DNA of 64,000 nt, from positions 4,030,001-4,094,000 of the forward strand of contig NZ_CP004393.1 of assembly GCF_000819565.1 (NCBI RefSeq), read 5' to 3'. Position numbers and translations under genes: made by a program. This document shows, piece by piece, positions 18,805 through 29,113 of this stretch; position 1 is the first letter of the stretch; every line of letters begins with the position of its first letter. A model generated the notes under the pieces. That model made no database searches and had not been told where the DNA came from. It worked only from the letters and a program-made list of their open reading frames with translations. This DNA is from Celeribacter indicus (GTDB taxonomy: Bacteria > Pseudomonadota > Alphaproteobacteria > Rhodobacterales > Rhodobacteraceae).

Positions 18805-19953
18805 TCAGTTGGGGGCGATCGCGTCGCCAGTGTCGGGATCGAACCAGCGGGCCCGGTCGGGGGCATAGGCGAGGGCGAGGGTATCGCCTCGGGCGATGCC
18901 GGGGTTGCCCTGCACCCGCACGAAGAACAGGTCGCCCTCGCCCAGCGATTGAACATCGTCCGGACCGAGGCGGCAGCCGATGACGGTCTCGGGGCCCAGC
19001 TTTTCCACAAGAACGACCTCGCCATGCAAACGTGCCGCGGGATCGGTCGCCTCGACCGGACGCAGGTCCTCCGGGCGCATACCCAGAATGACCCGCCCCT
19101 GTGGCGCCGCACCGTCATGGTTCCAGCTCTGGCCTCCTGGCAAGGAGAGCCGCGCACCCTCCGCCGCAACCGGCAGCAGGTTCATCGGCGGCGCGCCGAC
19201 GAAGCGGGCGACAAAGGTGTTGGCGGGGCGCTCGTAGATGTCGTCGGGGGTGCCGATCTGCTGGATCCTGCCCTTGTCCATGACGATGATCTTGGTCGCC
19301 ATCGTCATGGCCTCGATCTGGTCGTGGGTGACATAGATGAAGGTCTTGCCGACGCGCTGGTGCAGGGCGGAAATTTCCGAGCGCATCTGCGCCCGCAGCT
19401 TCGCATCGAGATTCGAGAGTGGCTCGTCGAGCAGATAGAGCTGCGGGTCGCGCACCAGTGCGCGGGCGAGCGCGACGCGCTGGCGCTGGCCGCCCGAAAG
19501 ATTGGCCGGGCGACGGTCCAGATAGGCGGTCAACTCGAGTTGCCGGGCCATGCGCTCGGTCTTCTCGGCAATGTCCGGGCGGCGCATCAGGTGCCGGCGC
19601 ATCATGCCGTTGACGAGCGGCAGATGGTGCCACCCGCGGAAATTGTCCATCACCAGCGGGAAGGCGATATTGGCGCGCACCGACATATGCGGATAGAGCG
19701 CGTAGGACTGGAACACGAAGGCGATGCCGCGCTCGCCCGGCGTCCAGTCGTTGACGGGCGTGCCGTCGAAGGCGACGGTTCCCCGGCTGACCTCGCTCAG
19801 CCCGGCGATCATCCGAAGCAGCGTGGACTTGCCGCAGCCCGAGGGACCGAGCAGGACGAGGAATTCCCCGTCCTCGACCGTGGCGTTGAAATCGGTGATC
19901 ACCTGGGTCGTGCCGTAGTGCTTGGCGATGTTTGAGAGAGTGATTTTCGGCAT
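18805..19953 (-). CDS. ABC transporter ATPase, MalK/UgpC type
   Basis: This 382-residue ATPase has Walker A GPSGCGKST, Q-loop FVFQSYALYPHM, signature LSGGQRQR, Walker B LYLLDEP, H-loop YVTHD, and a C-terminal TOBE/regulatory domain of the MalK/UgpC kind. A short insert near the helical domain (FRGWHHLPLVNGMMRRHLMRR, about 103-122) is unusual. It powers the importer made by the two permease genes upstream. Confidence 0.93.
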   Translation of the reverse strand: MPKITLSNIAKHYGTTQVITDFNATVEDGEFLVLLGPSGCGKSTLLRMIAGLSEVSRGTVAFDGTPVNDWTPGERGIAFVFQSYALYPHMSVRANIAFPLVMDNFRGWHHLPLVNGMMRRHLMRRPDIAEKTERMARQLELTAYLDRRPANLSGGQRQRVALARALVRDPQLYLLDEPLSNLDAKLRAQMRSEISALHQRVGKTFIYVTHDQIEAMTMATKIIVMDKGRIQQIGTPDDIYERPANTFVARFVGAPPMNLLPVAAEGARLSLPGGQSWNHDGAAPQGRVILGMRPEDLRPVEATDPAARLHGEVVLVEKLGPETVIGCRLGPDDVQSLGEGDLFFVRVQGNPGIARGDTLALAYAPDRARWFDPDTGDAIAPN

Positions 19954-19957
19954 GACT

Positions 19958-20788
19958 TTAGCCCTTGACTGCGCCCGAGGAGATCCCGGCGACGATCTTG
20001 CGCTGGATCAGGAGGAAGAAGATGATGGCCGGCACGCTGAACAACAGCGCCGTGCCCATGACGGCGGTCATGGGGGTTTCGTACTGGCCGATGAAGGAAG
20101 CAAGACCGACGCTTGCGGGCCAGAGCTCCTTGTCCATCAGGAAGGTGGCCGCGAAAAGATATTCGTTCCAGCCGGAAAAGAACGACATCACCGCCGCAGC
20201 CGCGAGGGACGGCGCGATGATCGGCAACAGGATCATCGTCAGCACGCTCATCCGCGGGCAGTTGTCGACGGCGGCCGCCTCCTCGATCTCGTAGGGGATG
20301 ACGTCGATCGCCCCCTTGACGATGAAGGTTGCGACGGGAAGCGAGAAGGCGGCATTGGCGAGCACAAGCCCCCACAGGCTGTTCAGCAGGCCAAGCGTGA
20401 TAAAGATCGCGTAGAGCGGCACCACGATCAGCGCCTCGGGGACCACCTGTGTCATGAACAGCAAGAAACCGATGAGCCCCTTGCCATGGAAGCGGAAGCG
20501 GCTGAGCGCATAGCCTGCCAGCGCCCCGAGGAGCAGGCTGAGCACAGTGGTGCCGACGGCGACGACGAGGGTGTTGGCCATCCAGCTCAGAACCGGCACA
20601 TCCGCCATGTCGCGCAGGAGCTGCGGCAGATTGCCGGGCTGGGGCCAGGGCACCTGCCCCGTGCTGTAAAGCTCGGAATTGGCGGAGAGCGCGGTCGAGG
20701 CCATCCAGTAGATCGGAAAACCGCCGAACACGAGCAGCACCACGACGAGCGCGATCCATCCGGCGCGGGAGAAAATGCGGGAGATCAT
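19958..20788 (-). CDS. ABC permease, MalG/UgpE type
   Basis: This 276-residue inner-membrane protein has six hydrophobic segments and the EAA loop 'EIEEAAAVDNCPRMSVLTMI' that docks on the ATPase. It is the second permease of a carbohydrate-type (CUT1) importer. It overlaps the preceding permease by four bases and the ATPase gene follows after four bases. Confidence 0.92.
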   Translation of the reverse strand: MISRIFSRAGWIALVVVLLVFGGFPIYWMASTALSANSELYSTGQVPWPQPGNLPQLLRDMADVPVLSWMANTLVVAVGTTVLSLLLGALAGYALSRFRFHGKGLIGFLLFMTQVVPEALIVVPLYAIFITLGLLNSLWGLVLANAAFSLPVATFIVKGAIDVIPYEIEEAAAVDNCPRMSVLTMILLPIIAPSLAAAAVMSFFSGWNEYLFAATFLMDKELWPASVGLASFIGQYETPMTAVMGTALLFSVPAIIFFLLIQRKIVAGISSGAVKG

Positions 20789-21699
20789 TGGGCGGCTCCT
20801 TTCGCTCGGCGGCGCGAAAACGTGGCATGGACCGCTGCCACCGCCAGCGCGAGGATCAGCCCGATCACGCCATAGGCGCTTGCGAGGCCGAGGTCGTAAT
20901 TCTCGAAGGCGATCTGGCGCAGCCGCACGATCAGGGTACTTGTGCTGCCCACGGGGCCGCCGCCGGTCATCAGGTAAATGATGTCGAAGCGCCGGATCGA
21001 CCAGACAGTGACAAGCAGGGAGACGAGCTGGAGCATCGGCATGACATGCGGCAGCGTGACATGGCGAAACACGTTGAGCCGGTCCGCGCCATCCACGCGG
21101 GCCGCCTCCTGCACCTCTTCGGGCACGGATTGCAGCGCCGCCAGCATCACCAGCATGACGAAGGGAGCGACCTGCCAGATCGTCACCACAAGCACCGAAG
21201 GCAAGGCGAGATCCGTCGAGGTCAACCAGGACATCCGGTCGAGGCCAAGGCCGGTCACGATCCGGTTGAGGACGCCCGACCGCTCGTTGAAGATCCAGAG
21301 CCAGATCAGCGCGGAGGCGACATTGGGCACCGCCCAGCCGAACAGCAGGACGGCGCGGACAACGGAGCGTCCCGGAAAGGGCCGATTCAGCGCGAGCGCC
21401 GATATCATTCCGAGCGCGACCCCCACGATCACCACGACACCCGAGTAGATGACGGTAATCCCGAGCGAGGAATAGAAATCGCCGCTGGCGAACAATCGCT
21501 CGTAGTTGTCCATACCGACAAAGGTGCTGTTGTTCGGATTGGTCAGCCGGGTGCGCGTCAGACTGAGCCAGATCTGTCGGCCAAGAGGCCAGAACATGAA
21601 GATTCCGAGATAGACCACCGGCAGGGCCATGAAGGCATAGGGAAGGAAGCCACGGCCGAGGCGGCGGAAGGCCAGATGATCTCGAGGGTGGCGGGTCAT
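20785..21699 (-). CDS. ABC permease, MalF/UgpA type
   Basis: This 304-residue permease has six membrane segments and an EAA loop (VPEEVQEAARVDGADRLNVF). I chose the ATG at 21699 because AGGAG lies eight bases upstream; a longer reading has no such site and would overlap the binding-protein gene. CUT1 importers usually carry sugars or glycerol-3-phosphate, but the neighbouring creatinase-like and hydantoin racemase-like proteins suggest a nitrogenous ring compound here. Confidence 0.92.
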   Translation of the reverse strand: MTRHPRDHLAFRRLGRGFLPYAFMALPVVYLGIFMFWPLGRQIWLSLTRTRLTNPNNSTFVGMDNYERLFASGDFYSSLGITVIYSGVVVIVGVALGMISALALNRPFPGRSVVRAVLLFGWAVPNVASALIWLWIFNERSGVLNRIVTGLGLDRMSWLTSTDLALPSVLVVTIWQVAPFVMLVMLAALQSVPEEVQEAARVDGADRLNVFRHVTLPHVMPMLQLVSLLVTVWSIRRFDIIYLMTGGGPVGSTSTLIVRLRQIAFENYDLGLASAYGVIGLILALAVAAVHATFSRRRAKGAAQ

Positions 21700-21739
21700 G
21701 CCATTCTCCTGCCGGTGGTTGAGAGCGTTGACGCTGGGC

Positions 21740-22978
21740 TCAGAACAGGCCATCGACCTGCTGTTGCGCCTCGGCCAACGCGTCGGAGGGGCTGACGCCG
21801 GCGAGGATCACCTTCTCCAGCGCTTCCATGACGGGGCGCATGATCTGCGGCGTCTCGACCTCGTAACCGGGGATCAGGGTGGAACGCGAGGTCTTCGCAA
21901 GTTCGTCGAACGTCGGCGCCCAAGGGTTGGCTGCGACAAAATCGGGATCGACAGGGACGTCGGTCGCCAGCGCATCCGGGCCCGAAGCCGCGCGCAGGCT
22001 GTCCTGGCCTTCGGGTGACATCAGCCAGGACAGAAAGGCGATCGCCTCATCCTTGTGTTCGGAATGGTCGCTCACGCTGACGAAGAGCTGCTGGTGTGCG
22101 CCGGGCTGCGGGAATGGCAGCCGCGCGGCCATCAGGTCGGCCGACGGCAGCGGGCCGCCCGAGCCGATGTTGAGCGTGCCGCCCGAATTGTCGAGGCTGA
22201 AACCGACCTGCTCCTGCTTGAAGCGGTTCCTCTGGGTTGGCATGTCGTCGCCGACCGGGATCACGTCGGCGTCATAAAGCTTCTTGAATGCCGCCATCGC
22301 GTCCTGCGCCTCAGGCGTGTCGATGGTCAGATTGCCCTCGTCATCCACCCAGTTCACGCCATAGCCATACGCCCAGTTCTGGAAGTCCATGAACCAGCCG
22401 GAAAAGTCGCTGATCTGGTGGCGGGCGGTGAAACCGATCGCTCCGGGTTTGGTCTGGACCTGCTGTGCCGAGGCGATCAGCCCATCGAGGTCGGTCGGCA
22501 CTTCGGCACCGACCTCCTCGAGAAGTGCCTTGTTGTAGATCAGCGCATAGACCGCGCGCTGCCACGGCACACCCAGCGTCACGCCGTCGATCACCCCGTT
22601 CTCGGCCGTGCCGTTGAGGTCGACGCCCTCCGTCGCGGCACCGATGTCGACGAGGAAACCGGCGTCGGCCAGCGAATAGAACACCCCCTCCTGCGCGATG
22701 ACGATGTCGGGGCCCTGGCGCGCCCCCATCTCGGTGATGATCCGGTCGGCGAACTGGGCCGAGGGGATCGCTTCCTGTTCGAGCACGACGTCGGGCTGCG
22801 TTGCCTCATAGGCCTTGACCGCGGCCCAGAGGTTCTCGCCCCGCAGCGCGTCGAGCCACTGGGAATTGGCGATCACCAGCGTAACCGGCTCCTGCGCGGA
22901 GAGCGACATCGGCGTGACGGCCGCGGAGAGAAGAAACGCCGCCGCGAAAAGTCGTCTGCGACTGATTTTGTTGTCCAT
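21740..22978 (-). CDS. ABC solute-binding protein, family 1 (CUT1)
   Basis: This 412-residue periplasmic protein starts MDNKISRRRLFAAAF, a possible twin-arginine signal, with cleavage likely after SLSA at about residue 28. It shows the family-1 binding-protein layout: PDIVIAQEG, GVPWQRAVYALIYNKALLEE, and 'DEAIAFLSWLMSPEGQ' near the C-terminus. The ATG at 22978 is preferred over a longer upstream frame that lacks a signal. The ligand is unknown. Confidence 0.92.
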   Translation of the reverse strand: MDNKISRRRLFAAAFLLSAAVTPMSLSAQEPVTLVIANSQWLDALRGENLWAAVKAYEATQPDVVLEQEAIPSAQFADRIITEMGARQGPDIVIAQEGVFYSLADAGFLVDIGAATEGVDLNGTAENGVIDGVTLGVPWQRAVYALIYNKALLEEVGAEVPTDLDGLIASAQQVQTKPGAIGFTARHQISDFSGWFMDFQNWAYGYGVNWVDDEGNLTIDTPEAQDAMAAFKKLYDADVIPVGDDMPTQRNRFKQEQVGFSLDNSGGTLNIGSGGPLPSADLMAARLPFPQPGAHQQLFVSVSDHSEHKDEAIAFLSWLMSPEGQDSLRAASGPDALATDVPVDPDFVAANPWAPTFDELAKTSRSTLIPGYEVETPQIMRPVMEALEKVILAGVSPSDALAEAQQQVDGLF

Positions 22979-23013
22979 GATGGGCTCCTGTTGGATTTCG
23001 TTGGCAGTTCGGA

Positions 23014-24429
23014 TCAGACCGCGACGCGATACGGCGCCAGCGGCGTGTGATGGCTGAGGTTCTCTGCCCCGGTTTCCGTCACGAGATAGCAATCGCCGAC
23101 ATTGCAGCCGGCAACCTCGGGTTCCAGCCATTGGGCATGGAGCACGAAGGTCATGCCTTCTTCCAGCCTGTCGTGGTTGTTCGACTGGATGTTGTAGGGG
23201 ATGAATTTCTGGATGCCGACGGAATGGCCCACATTGGGATTGTGCGGGCCTTTCGTGGCGGGCCAGACATGCATCATCTTGCGGCCCTGCCGCTCCCAGT
23301 CCTCGTCATGAACATGGCGCCGTGGCACAAGGCGGGGGCTGCCGTCCTCGTTGGCGCTCCAGTTGTAGGGCATGGTGCGACTGTCGGCGGAGGCGAGGTA
23401 GCCGCGCCGGATATAGGGTTCGAACGAGGCATCGGCGAGTTCCGAGACCAGCGCACCGGGGCGGATCCGCGCGGCGGCGGCCTCGACGCCCTCGACGCAC
23501 ATCGCAAGCACCTCCTCCTGCGTGTCGGTGATCTCGCCGACCGCGATCATCCGGGTGATCTGCGAGGAATAGCCCCGGCAGGAAACGCCGGAAATATAGA
23601 GGTTGATGATGTCGCCGCGACGCACGACATGGCCGTAAGGCTTGCCGCAGGCGGTGCCAAAGCGGTTGATGCCGATCTGGTAGCCGTCCCCCCATTCGCC
23701 GCCGCGCGCCATCTGGGCGAAGGTGAAGGCGGCGTAGATCTCGTGATCGGTCACTCCTGGCCGGGTGACGTGATAGGCGGCCTGCATGCCGATGCTGGCG
23801 AGTTGGGTCGCGGCACGGATCAGGCCCTGCTCGGCCTTGCTGCGGCGGCGCTGCATCCGCTCGATGATGCCGCTGTCCTCGACGAAGCGACTGCGTGGCA
23901 GGAGCGCCTTCAGTCCCGCCCAGTACGGGGCCGAGGTGCCGTCCCCGAAAAGGCCGACCTGCGAGGCGGCAAAGCCTTCGCGCTCGAGGAACCCGGCGAC
24001 CGCCTCGGCAACCCGGTCGGCGGTGCGGCCGGGCCGATTGTATGTCTCGCGCCCCCAAGTCCCGACCTGCCAGATATCCTCGACGAGCACCGGCTCGCCC
24101 TCCGGCGGCAGCAGCACCGAACTCGAGAAGATCGAGAACATCGTCAGCGGCTTGTCGTCGTCTGTCGGGATCACCAGCACGCCCTCGCGCGTCCAGTCGC
24201 AGATGTAACGCAGGTACATGTTCGAGGTGCGATAGGAACCGATGCTGTCGGCATGGACGAGGGTGACGTCATGGCCTGCGACAGTGGCCGCACGGCGAAT
24301 GCGGCGCAGGCGGTCGGCAAATTCGGATTCTGGCAACGGGTCGGGCAGCGTGAAGTCGAAGTCGGGCCGGAAGCCATCGAGCAGCTTCTCCAGGCGGGTA
24401 TTCTCGGGGATCTTGCGGGACGCGGTCAT
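23014..24429 (-). CDS. Creatinase-like M24 protein lacking the metal ligands
   Basis: This 471-residue protein has the two-domain layout of creatinase/aminopeptidase P (M24, pita-bread fold): an N-terminal alpha/beta domain to about 190 and a C-terminal fold starting near SKAEQGLIRAA. The M24 metal ligands are largely absent: the two Asp positions are Ile279 and Gln290 (INLYISGVSCRGYSSQITR), the Glu of the EPG motif is replaced at LHAQW and the last Glu by Gly445; His402 remains. Creatinase itself works without metal, so a creatinase-type amidinohydrolase or related C-N hydrolase is likely. First gene of the seven-gene operon. Start at 24429 gives the expected N-terminus. Confidence 0.8.
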   Translation of the reverse strand: MTASRKIPENTRLEKLLDGFRPDFDFTLPDPLPESEFADRLRRIRRAATVAGHDVTLVHADSIGSYRTSNMYLRYICDWTREGVLVIPTDDDKPLTMFSIFSSSVLLPPEGEPVLVEDIWQVGTWGRETYNRPGRTADRVAEAVAGFLEREGFAASQVGLFGDGTSAPYWAGLKALLPRSRFVEDSGIIERMQRRRSKAEQGLIRAATQLASIGMQAAYHVTRPGVTDHEIYAAFTFAQMARGGEWGDGYQIGINRFGTACGKPYGHVVRRGDIINLYISGVSCRGYSSQITRMIAVGEITDTQEEVLAMCVEGVEAAAARIRPGALVSELADASFEPYIRRGYLASADSRTMPYNWSANEDGSPRLVPRRHVHDEDWERQGRKMMHVWPATKGPHNPNVGHSVGIQKFIPYNIQSNNHDRLEEGMTFVLHAQWLEPEVAGCNVGDCYLVTETGAENLSHHTPLAPYRVAV

Positions 24430-24470
24430 GGTATCGGCCTTAATTTCTGATGGGCCAAAGGAGCGTTCCG

Positions 24471-24484
24471 GAAATAAAAATTTC
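24471..24484. promoter_or_regulatory. Operator-like palindrome GAAAT-N4-ATTTC, copy 1
   Basis: GAAATAAAAATTTC followed by AACA. The arms GAAAT/ATTTC are a perfect inverted repeat. It sits 42 bases upstream of the M24 start. RpiR-family regulators bind short A/T-centred inverted repeats, and an RpiR gene lies at the other end of the operon. Confidence 0.55.
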
Positions 24485-24667
24485 AACAAGAAGCAGGGGA
24501 CAGGCACCGGGAGCAGGGGCATGCCGAACAAAATTTGTGCAGTATTTTCGGGCACGCGTTTGAAACACTTCGCGGGGTATGGCGGATTTTTTTAGTCATG
24601 GCCGGAACGGAGCACGCGACGGACGGCGGCATTTTCCGAGTTCGGCTGTCGATGCGACGCGGCTTCT

Positions 24668-24681
24668 GAAATTTTTATTTC
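24668..24681. promoter_or_regulatory. Operator-like palindrome GAAAT-N4-ATTTC, copy 2
   Basis: GAAATTTTTATTTC followed by AACA. It is the exact reverse complement of copy 1, 197 bases away, and keeps the same AACA tail. Two such copies suggest co-operative or looping repression of the divergent promoters. Confidence 0.55.
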
Positions 24682-25000
24682 AACAGGCCGCTCTTTCATC
24701 AGCCTGTTTTATTGGCGATCGGAGAATGAACGTTCGGTTCGACTTCGAATCGATGGGGGGCGCGTTCAGAAGGCTGTCTCAGGACAGCTAGATCACATTG
24801 AGTTCAGTTCCGGGTCTGAGCCGGAGCACAGATTATCGAAGCCACCCCGAGGGCCCCGTGTCCTGCACAACGCTGCATCATCCGCCGACGCCGTGCCCGA
24901 GCACGCAGGTTGGAAGCAGCGATCACGTTCTCGAACCGAGCCGCAACTGCGCCTTGTCCGAACGGGTAAGCGGAATCTCCCCGTTCGGCGGCGAGATTTT

Positions 25001-27769
25001 ATGCGAACGGATTTGGTCAGCCGGCGTGAAATTCGCTGTGATGGCACCATGACCCGCTCGCTTGAAAACCTCAGGCCCCCTGGCCCGCTGCTGTCGGAGT
25101 TCGAAGCCGGCACCCCTCCCGCGACCGGAGCCGAAGCCGTTCTGCGCGCGTGTTTCCTCGATGTTGCCGGCCGACAAGTCGCCGGGCTTGCCGCGCTGAT
25201 CTCCGGCGAGACGCCCGTCGCCGCCGTACCGCGCCACACGCGGTTCGCCGCCCTTCAGGCGGTGGGTGCCTGGCATCAGCTTAGGGCCATCGCCCAGGAA
25301 TTCGAGGCGATGCGCCATCGCCGCGAGGTCGAGCGTCTTTCCGGCGCGGCAGCCATTCCGGGCAGCTTTGCGCAGGTTCTGACCGAGGCCTCGCGCGGCG
25401 GATACAGCCCGGCAAAGATCGGGAAAGCCGTCGGGAGCCTGAGGATCGCACCGACCATGACGGCACATCCGACCGAGACCAAGCGCGTGACCGTTCTGGA
25501 AATTCACCGCCGGATCTACCGCCGCCTGACCGATCTGCTGACACGTCACTGGGCGTCCTCGGAGGAAGCCGGCTACCGGGACGCGCTCGCCGCCGAGGTG
25601 GAACTGCTCTGGCTGACCGGAGAGCTACGGCTGGAAAAACCCTCCGTCGCACAGGAGGTCGCGTGGGGGCTGCATTTCTTCGATCAGGTGCTCTTCGCCG
25701 CCCTGCCAACGCTGCACGACACGTTGCAGGCTGCCCTGCCGGAGGGTACAGGGGATGCCCTGCCCGATCGCTTCCTGCGCTTCGCCTCGTGGATCGGCGG
25801 TGACCGGGACGGCAACCACCATGTGACGGCGGAGGTGACACGGCAGGCGCTGGAAAGCTGCCGGCGGGCGGCGCTCGCCTCCTATCGTCCGCTCCTGGCC
25901 GAACTCGGGCGCGACCTGTCGGTCGGTGAAAGCGTCGCTGCGCTGCCCGACTGGTTCGGCCCGCGGCTGGCTGCACAGATCGAAGCCTGCGGCGCCGATG
26001 CCGACAGGCTCCGCGACCGCAATCCCGGCGAACCCTTCCGCCAATATGCCAACGCGCTGCTGTACCGGCTCGAAGCCACGATGGGCCAAAACGGCGCCGT
26101 GCCCTTCTCGGATCCCCGGCATCTGGCCGAGTTGCTGGGCGAGCTTTGCGCGGCGCTGGAGGCAGCGGGCGGCGCGCGCATCGCCCGCCGCAAGGTCGTG
26201 CCGCTGCTGCGCCGCGTGCGGGCCTTCGGGTTCCACGCCGTCGCGCTTGACATCCGCCAGAACGTCACGGTCATCAACCGCGCGGTGGCCGAACTGCTCG
26301 GCACCACGCCGAAGGATCCTCGCTGGAGCGAACGCCTCGGGTGCGCGTTCCGGGAGGCGGTTCCCGACCTCTCCGTCCGGGACGGGCTGTCGGAAGAAAC
26401 GCGCGAGACGATCACACTCTTCCGGCTGATCGCCGAGGTACGGCAGCGCGACCGCGAGGCGCTGTCGACCTTCGTGCTGTCGATGACCACCTCCGCCGAG
26501 GACATCCTTGCCGCCTATCTCATGGCGCATTGGTGCAGCGCAGCACCGGGCGCGGCAACCGATGCCGTGCCGCCGATCCAGATCGTGCCGCTGTTCGAGA
26601 CCATCGACGACCTGCGCGCCGCACCGGGCATTCTTGAAAAACTGCTGTCGCAGCGCCTCGTCCTGCGCGCCGTGCGTGACAACGGCGGCTGCCAGGAGAT
26701 CATGCTCGGCTATTCCGACAGCAACAAGGACGGCGGGTTTCTCACCTCCAACTGGGAATTGTCGCGGGCCCAGACGGCGCTGCACAGGGTGGCGGCACGG
26801 CATCGCGTGCGGCTGCGCTTCTTCCACGGTCGCGGCGGTTCGGTCAGCCGGGGCGGCGCACCGGCGAGTCGGGCCATCGCCGCGCAGCCGGCCGGGACGG
26901 TCGACGGCCAGTTGCGGGTGACCGAACAGGGCGAGATCGTGTCGGCAAAGTTCGCCAACCGGGGCACCGCGCTCGGCAATCTGGAATATCTGGCTGCGGC
27001 GGTCCTGTCGCACACGCTCGGCCTGCCGGCCCGGACACGGGACGCCGCGCCGCCGGTCGAGCAGGACGAGGCCTTTGAAGCCCTGTCGGGGGTGAGTCAC
27101 GTGGCCTATCTCAACCTCGTCCGGATGCCGGGGTTCGCCGATTATTTCCACGAGGCGAGCCCGGTGGACGAACTGGGCCTGCTCAAGATCGGTTCGCGAC
27201 CGGCGCGGCGTTTTGCCGGGGGCAAACGCGACCTCGACGCACTGAGGGCGATCCCGTGGGTCTTCGCCTGGAGCCAGAACCGCCACATGCTGACCGGCTG
27301 GTACGGCATCGGCTCGGCCATGCGGGCCTTCACCGACGTGCGCGGCGCCGAGGGCTGGTCCGTCCTGCACATGATGTTCGAACGCTCGCCGCTGTTCCGG
27401 CTTGTCGTGGACGAGGCGGAAAAGCTGCTGTTGCAGTCCGACATGGTGATCGCGGGGGAGTACGCCGGGCTGGTGCCCGACGCGGCGCTGCGCAACGCCG
27501 TACTGGGCAAGGTCCAGGCCGAACATGACCTGGCCTGCCACATGATCCTGAAGCTGACGGGCGAGGCCGCGCCCTGCTGCCGCTTTCCGCTCTTCCGGGA
27601 CCGCATCGAGGGATCGCGCGCACAGATGGCGGGGCTGCACCGCATGCAGGTTGAACTGCTGCGCGACGTGCGCGCCGCCGGCGGGCACGAGGCCGCGCCG
27701 AAACAGGATGTCGACGCGCTGCTGATGACCATACACGTCATATCCACCGGTCTGGGTTGGACCGGCTGA
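25001..27769 (+). CDS. ppc: Phosphoenolpyruvate carboxylase
   Basis: This roughly 922-residue enzyme carboxylates phosphoenolpyruvate to oxaloacetate, the CO2-fixing step of the serine cycle. Signature regions are present: [39 protein letters not shown] and [16 protein letters not shown]. The ATG at 25001 follows GGCGGCGAG; an ATG at 25049 gives a 906-residue protein and is an alternative. glyA starts 13 bases after the stop, so the two form an operon feeding C1 units into C4 acids. Confidence 0.93.
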   Translation: MRTDLVSRREIRCDGTMTRSLENLRPPGPLLSEFEAGTPPATGAEAVLRACFLDVAGRQVAGLAALISGETPVAAVPRHTRFAALQAVGAWHQLRAIAQEFEAMRHRREVERLSGAAAIPGSFAQVLTEASRGGYSPAKIGKAVGSLRIAPTMTAHPTETKRVTVLEIHRRIYRRLTDLLTRHWASSEEAGYRDALAAEVELLWLTGELRLEKPSVAQEVAWGLHFFDQVLFAALPTLHDTLQAALPEGTGDALPDRFLRFASWIGGDRDGNHHVTAEVTRQALESCRRAALASYRPLLAELGRDLSVGESVAALPDWFGPRLAAQIEACGADADRLRDRNPGEPFRQYANALLYRLEATMGQNGAVPFSDPRHLAELLGELCAALEAAGGARIARRKVVPLLRRVRAFGFHAVALDIRQNVTVINRAVAELLGTTPKDPRWSERLGCAFREAVPDLSVRDGLSEETRETITLFRLIAEVRQRDREALSTFVLSMTTSAEDILAAYLMAHWCSAAPGAATDAVPPIQIVPLFETIDDLRAAPGILEKLLSQRLVLRAVRDNGGCQEIMLGYSDSNKDGGFLTSNWELSRAQTALHRVAARHRVRLRFFHGRGGSVSRGGAPASRAIAAQPAGTVDGQLRVTEQGEIVSAKFANRGTALGNLEYLAAAVLSHTLGLPARTRDAAPPVEQDEAFEALSGVSHVAYLNLVRMPGFADYFHEASPVDELGLLKIGSRPARRFAGGKRDLDALRAIPWVFAWSQNRHMLTGWYGIGSAMRAFTDVRGAEGWSVLHMMFERSPLFRLVVDEAEKLLLQSDMVIAGEYAGLVPDAALRNAVLGKVQAEHDLACHMILKLTGEAAPCCRFPLFRDRIEGSRAQMAGLHRMQVELLRDVRAAGGHEAAPKQDVDALLMTIHVISTGLGWTG

Positions 27770-27782
27770 AAGGGAGGACCAG

Positions 27783-29081
27783 ATGCATATCTCCAATACA
27801 GGACAAACGCCGCAGCGCGCCTTCTTTTCCGAAAGCCTCGCGACGCGCGACCCCGAGCTTTTTGCCATCACCGGGCGCGAACTCGGACGCCAGCGCGACG
27901 AGGTCGAGCTGATCGCCTCGGAAAACATCGTCAGCCGGGCGGTGATGGAGGCGCAGGGCACCGTGCTGACCAACAAATATGCCGAGGGCTATCCCGGCCG
28001 GCGCTACTATGGCGGCTGTCAGGTGGTTGACGAGGCGGAGACGCTGGCGCTGGAGCGGGCGAAGGCGCTGTTCGGTTGCGCCTGGGCCAATGTGCAGCCC
28101 AATTCCGGCAGCCAGGCGAACCAGGCCGCGTTCATGGCGCTGATGAAACCGGGCGACACCTTTCTGGGGCTGAACCTCGCCGCGGGCGGCCATCTGACGC
28201 ATGGCGCGCGGGTCAACCAGTCGGGAAGGTGGTTCAACGCCGTCGCCTACGACGTGCGGCAGGACGATCACCGCATCGACATGGAGGCGCTCGCGAAGCT
28301 GGCCCGCGACCACCGTCCGGCGCTGATCGTCGCGGGAGGATCGGCCTATGCCCGCCACATCGATTTCGCCGCGTTCCGCGAGATCGCGGACTCGGTGGGC
28401 GCGAAGCTCATGGTCGACATGGCGCATTTCGCCGGCCTCGTGGCGGGCGGCGTGCATCCGAGCCCCCTGTCCCACGCCCATGTGGTCACCTCGACCACCC
28501 ACAAGACGCTGCGCGGCCCGCGCGGCGGGCTGATCCTCTGCAACGACCCGGATCTGGGCAGGAAGCTCGATGCGGCCGTCTTTCCGGGGCTCCAGGGCGG
28601 GCCGCTCATGCATGTGATCGCCGCTAAGGCGGTGGCTTTCGGGGAGGCGCTGACGCCAGAGTTCCGCGACTATGCCGCGCAGGTCGTGGCCAATGCTGCG
28701 ATCCTGTCGCAGGTGCTGGCCAGCGGCGGGATCGACATCGTCTCCGGCGGGACCGACACGCATCTGATGCTGACCGACTTACGCGGCAAGGGACTGACCG
28801 GCAAGGCCGTCGAACAATCGCTCGGCCGCGCGCATATCACCTGCAACAAGAACGGCATTCCCTTCGACCCGCAGCCGCCCGCGGTCACCTCCGGCGTGCG
28901 CCTCGGAACCCCGGCCGTGACCACGCGCGGCTTTGCGGAGACGGAAATCCGCGAGATTGGCGCGCTGATCCTCGACGTCGTCGACGGGCTCGCCGCCTTG
29001 GGCGAGGAAGGCAACGGCGCCGTGGAGGCGCGGGTGCGCAGGACGGTACTCGACCTGCTCGCGGCATTCCCGATCTACTGA
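27783..29081 (+). CDS. glyA: Serine hydroxymethyltransferase
   Basis: This 432-residue PLP enzyme joins methylene-H4F and glycine to give serine, the entry point of the serine cycle. Motifs include [35 protein letters not shown] and the PLP lysine Lys241 in [25 protein letters not shown] precedes the ATG. Its place behind ppc and beside folD suggests a dedicated C1-assimilation copy; most genomes also carry a housekeeping glyA. Confidence 0.96.
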   Translation: MHISNTGQTPQRAFFSESLATRDPELFAITGRELGRQRDEVELIASENIVSRAVMEAQGTVLTNKYAEGYPGRRYYGGCQVVDEAETLALERAKALFGCAWANVQPNSGSQANQAAFMALMKPGDTFLGLNLAAGGHLTHGARVNQSGRWFNAVAYDVRQDDHRIDMEALAKLARDHRPALIVAGGSAYARHIDFAAFREIADSVGAKLMVDMAHFAGLVAGGVHPSPLSHAHVVTSTTHKTLRGPRGGLILCNDPDLGRKLDAAVFPGLQGGPLMHVIAAKAVAFGEALTPEFRDYAAQVVANAAILSQVLASGGIDIVSGGTDTHLMLTDLRGKGLTGKAVEQSLGRAHITCNKNGIPFDPQPPAVTSGVRLGTPAVTTRGFAETEIREIGALILDVVDGLAALGEEGNGAVEARVRRTVLDLLAAFPIY

Positions 29082-29113
29082 GGGCGCCGGCGCGTATTTC
29101 CCCGGCCGCCGTT

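Larger units (their letters stand above)
24430..25000. promoter_or_regulatory. Divergent regulatory region between M24 operon and ppc
   Basis: This 571-base region carries no convincing gene. It holds promoters for the leftward creatinase-like/ABC operon and the rightward ppc-glyA operon. Two matching palindromes, listed separately, lie 43 and 240 bases from the M24 start. Apart from these, I saw no clear terminator or riboswitch. Confidence 0.6.

Noticed and set aside
23014..24429. DMSP lyase DddP (also an M24 protein in Roseobacters)
   Set aside because: DddP keeps its iron ligands and has a different N-terminus; here the metal positions are Ile, Gln and Gly.
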